Assembly (NCBI GenBank): GCA_017428805.1
Contig: JAFRQC010000062.1
Span: 1 to 9,053 of the forward strand
Direction: 5' to 3'
Origin: Prevotella sp.
Lineage (GTDB): Bacteria > Bacteroidota > Bacteroidia > Bacteroidales > Bacteroidaceae
DNA: 9,053 nucleotides
Part shown: positions 6,808 to 9,053 of the stretch, one piece after another
How the letters are laid out: every line of letters starts with the position of its first letter
Numbering within the stretch: position 1 is the first letter of the stretch
Translations under genes and position numbers: made by a program
Notes under the pieces: model-generated
What the model was told of the DNA's origin: nothing
The model's input: only the letters and a program-made list of their open reading frames with translations
The model's database searches: none

Positions 6808-6847
6808 ACCACCCCGCCCTTCGGGCACCCCTCCTACTCAGGAGGGG
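6808..6847. repeat. Two-hairpin GC-rich element resembling a REP-type intergenic repeat
   Basis: GCCC-TTC-GGGC (6816-6826) is followed at once by an 8-bp perfect stem, CCCCTCCT (6828-6835) with AGGAGGGG (6840-6847), loop ACTC. It lies 9 bases past the recA stop and has no U-tract on either strand, so it is not a standard terminator. Paired GC-rich hairpins like this occur as dispersed intergenic repeats in many gut bacterial genomes; whether this one is repeated cannot be seen from one copy. Confidence 0.5.
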
Positions 6848-6856
6848 AAGAAGATA

Positions 6857-7882
6857 CTACTTGTCTTTGAGGGATTCCATGATCTTTGCCTCGATTTCCT
6901 CGCAGAGTTCAGGATTGTCCTGCAGGAGATTCTTCGTGGCGTCACGGCCCTGGCCCAGCTTGGAATCGCCGTATGAGAACCACGAACCGCTCTTCTTGAT
7001 GATCTCAAGCTCAACACCCAGATCGACAATCTCACCAACCTTGGAGATACCTTCGCCGAAGGTGATTTCAAACTCAGCCTTACGGAAGGGAGGAGCCACC
7101 TTGTTCTTCACGACCTTCACGCGCACCTGATTGCCGATAGGCTGGTCGCCGTCTTTCAACGTAGTCACCTTGCGGATGTCCAGACGTACGGAGGAGTAGA
7201 ATTTAAGGGCATTACCACCCGTCGTGGTCTCAGGATTGCCAAACATCACGCCGATCTTCTCACGCAGCTGGTTAATGAAGATACACGTGGTCTTCGTCTT
7301 TGCGATCGTCGAGGTGAGCTTGCGCAGGGCCTGGCTCATCAGACGGGCCTGCAGTCCTACTGCCGAGTCGCCCATGTCGCCCTCGATTTCTTTCTTAGGT
7401 GTCAGGGCTGCCACAGAGTCGATGACGATGATGTCGATGGCACTGCTTCGGATCAGATGATCTGCAATCTCCAAGGCTTGCTCACCATTGTCGGGCTGAG
7501 AGATATACAGGTTGTCGATGTCCACACCCAGATGCTCTGCGTAGAAACGGTCGAAGGCATGCTCAGCATCGATGAACGCTGCCACACCACCAGCCTTCTG
7601 GCACTCTGCGATGGCATGGATAGCCAACGTCGTCTTACCAGATGACTCAGGACCGAAGATCTCAATGATACGTCCCTTGGGATAGCCGCCCACGCCAAGG
7701 GCCGCATTCAGTCCGATACTACCCGTGGGAATCACGTCCACATTCTCAATCTTCTCTTCACCCATGCGCATGATGGCGCCTTTGCCGAAGTCCTTTTCGA
7801 TTTTGGCCATTGCAGCCTGCAGCGCCTTCAGTTTCTGCTGTTGCGGAGTCAGTTGCTCCGTTGATTCTTCTTTCTTTGCCAT
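6857..7882 (-). CDS. recA: Recombinase RecA
   Basis: A full-length 341-residue RecA. Walker A is GPESSGKT (77-84), the catalytic glutamate is E107 in DAEHAFD, and Walker B is IIVID (151-155). The L2 DNA-binding loop region [21 protein letters not shown] (about 215-235) is almost the same as in E. coli. It forms filaments on single-stranded DNA, drives strand exchange and stimulates LexA-type self-cleavage where LexA exists. The C-terminus is short and ends LKDK. The start is set by the usual MAKKE-type opening. It lies 25 bases after the upstream synthase gene on the same strand, so the two may share a transcript. No recognisable SOS box or separate promoter is visible in that gap. It ends before a hairpin element and a shared terminator. 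Confidence 0.98.
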   Translation of the reverse strand: MAKKEESTEQLTPQQQKLKALQAAMAKIEKDFGKGAIMRMGEEKIENVDVIPTGSIGLNAALGVGGYPKGRIIEIFGPESSGKTTLAIHAIAECQKAGGVAAFIDAEHAFDRFYAEHLGVDIDNLYISQPDNGEQALEIADHLIRSSAIDIIVIDSVAALTPKKEIEGDMGDSAVGLQARLMSQALRKLTSTIAKTKTTCIFINQLREKIGVMFGNPETTTGGNALKFYSSVRLDIRKVTTLKDGDQPIGNQVRVKVVKNKVAPPFRKAEFEITFGEGISKVGEIVDLGVELEIIKKSGSWFSYGDSKLGQGRDATKNLLQDNPELCEEIEAKIMESLKDK

Positions 7883-7907
7883 AGCTTTAGAAATTTAAGA
7901 GTTAATA

Positions 7908-9053
<1,146 letters not shown>

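Overview
The window looks like a Bacteroidales chromosome, most like Prevotella or a relative. Three things point there. The promoters follow the Bacteroidetes pattern (TTTG, 19-20 bases, TAnnTTTG), there are no convincing Shine-Dalgarno sites, and the DnaK, RecA and saccharopine-dehydrogenase-fold proteins read as Bacteroidales versions. This is inference from the sequence alone.

The left third (1-2950) is accessory DNA, visibly more AT-rich than the rest. Three tightly overlapping plus-strand genes come first. They are a winged-helix DNA-binding protein cut by the window edge (2-640), an AbiEii-like nucleotidyltransferase (634-1419) and a calcineurin-like metallophosphoesterase (1416-2180). 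They overlap by 7 and 4 bases, so they are probably translated together. The first two resemble a type IV (AbiE-like) toxin-antitoxin pair, and the phosphoesterase looks like an added third part. Facing them on the minus strand is a mobile-element remnant. It holds an intact excisionase-like protein with a zinc finger and two helix-turn-helix domains (2396-2950). Twelve bases downstream lie the first 40 codons of a Bacteroidales tyrosine integrase that then hits a stop (2261-2383). The excisionase-like gene has a recognisable promoter and three TAAGTA repeats spaced exactly 10 bp apart in its leader.

The right two thirds (3098-9053) look like core genome. On the minus strand, dnaK (3166-5091) ends in a strong hairpin terminator. 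Divergent from it is a secreted protein of unknown function with a BamE/SmpA-like C-terminal segment (5291-6718), with a textbook promoter. The spacer between these two genes holds a 12-bp imperfect inverted repeat. The secreted-protein gene converges on recA (6857-7882, minus), and a bidirectional terminator and a two-hairpin repeat-like element lie between them. Upstream of recA, 25 bp away and on the same strand, is a carboxynorspermidine synthase-like gene (saccharopine dehydrogenase fold) whose N-terminus lies beyond the window.

The strongest candidate for something little described is the wHTH-nucleotidyltransferase-metallophosphoesterase operon beside a decayed integration module. No CRISPR array, tRNA, rRNA or intact transposase was seen.
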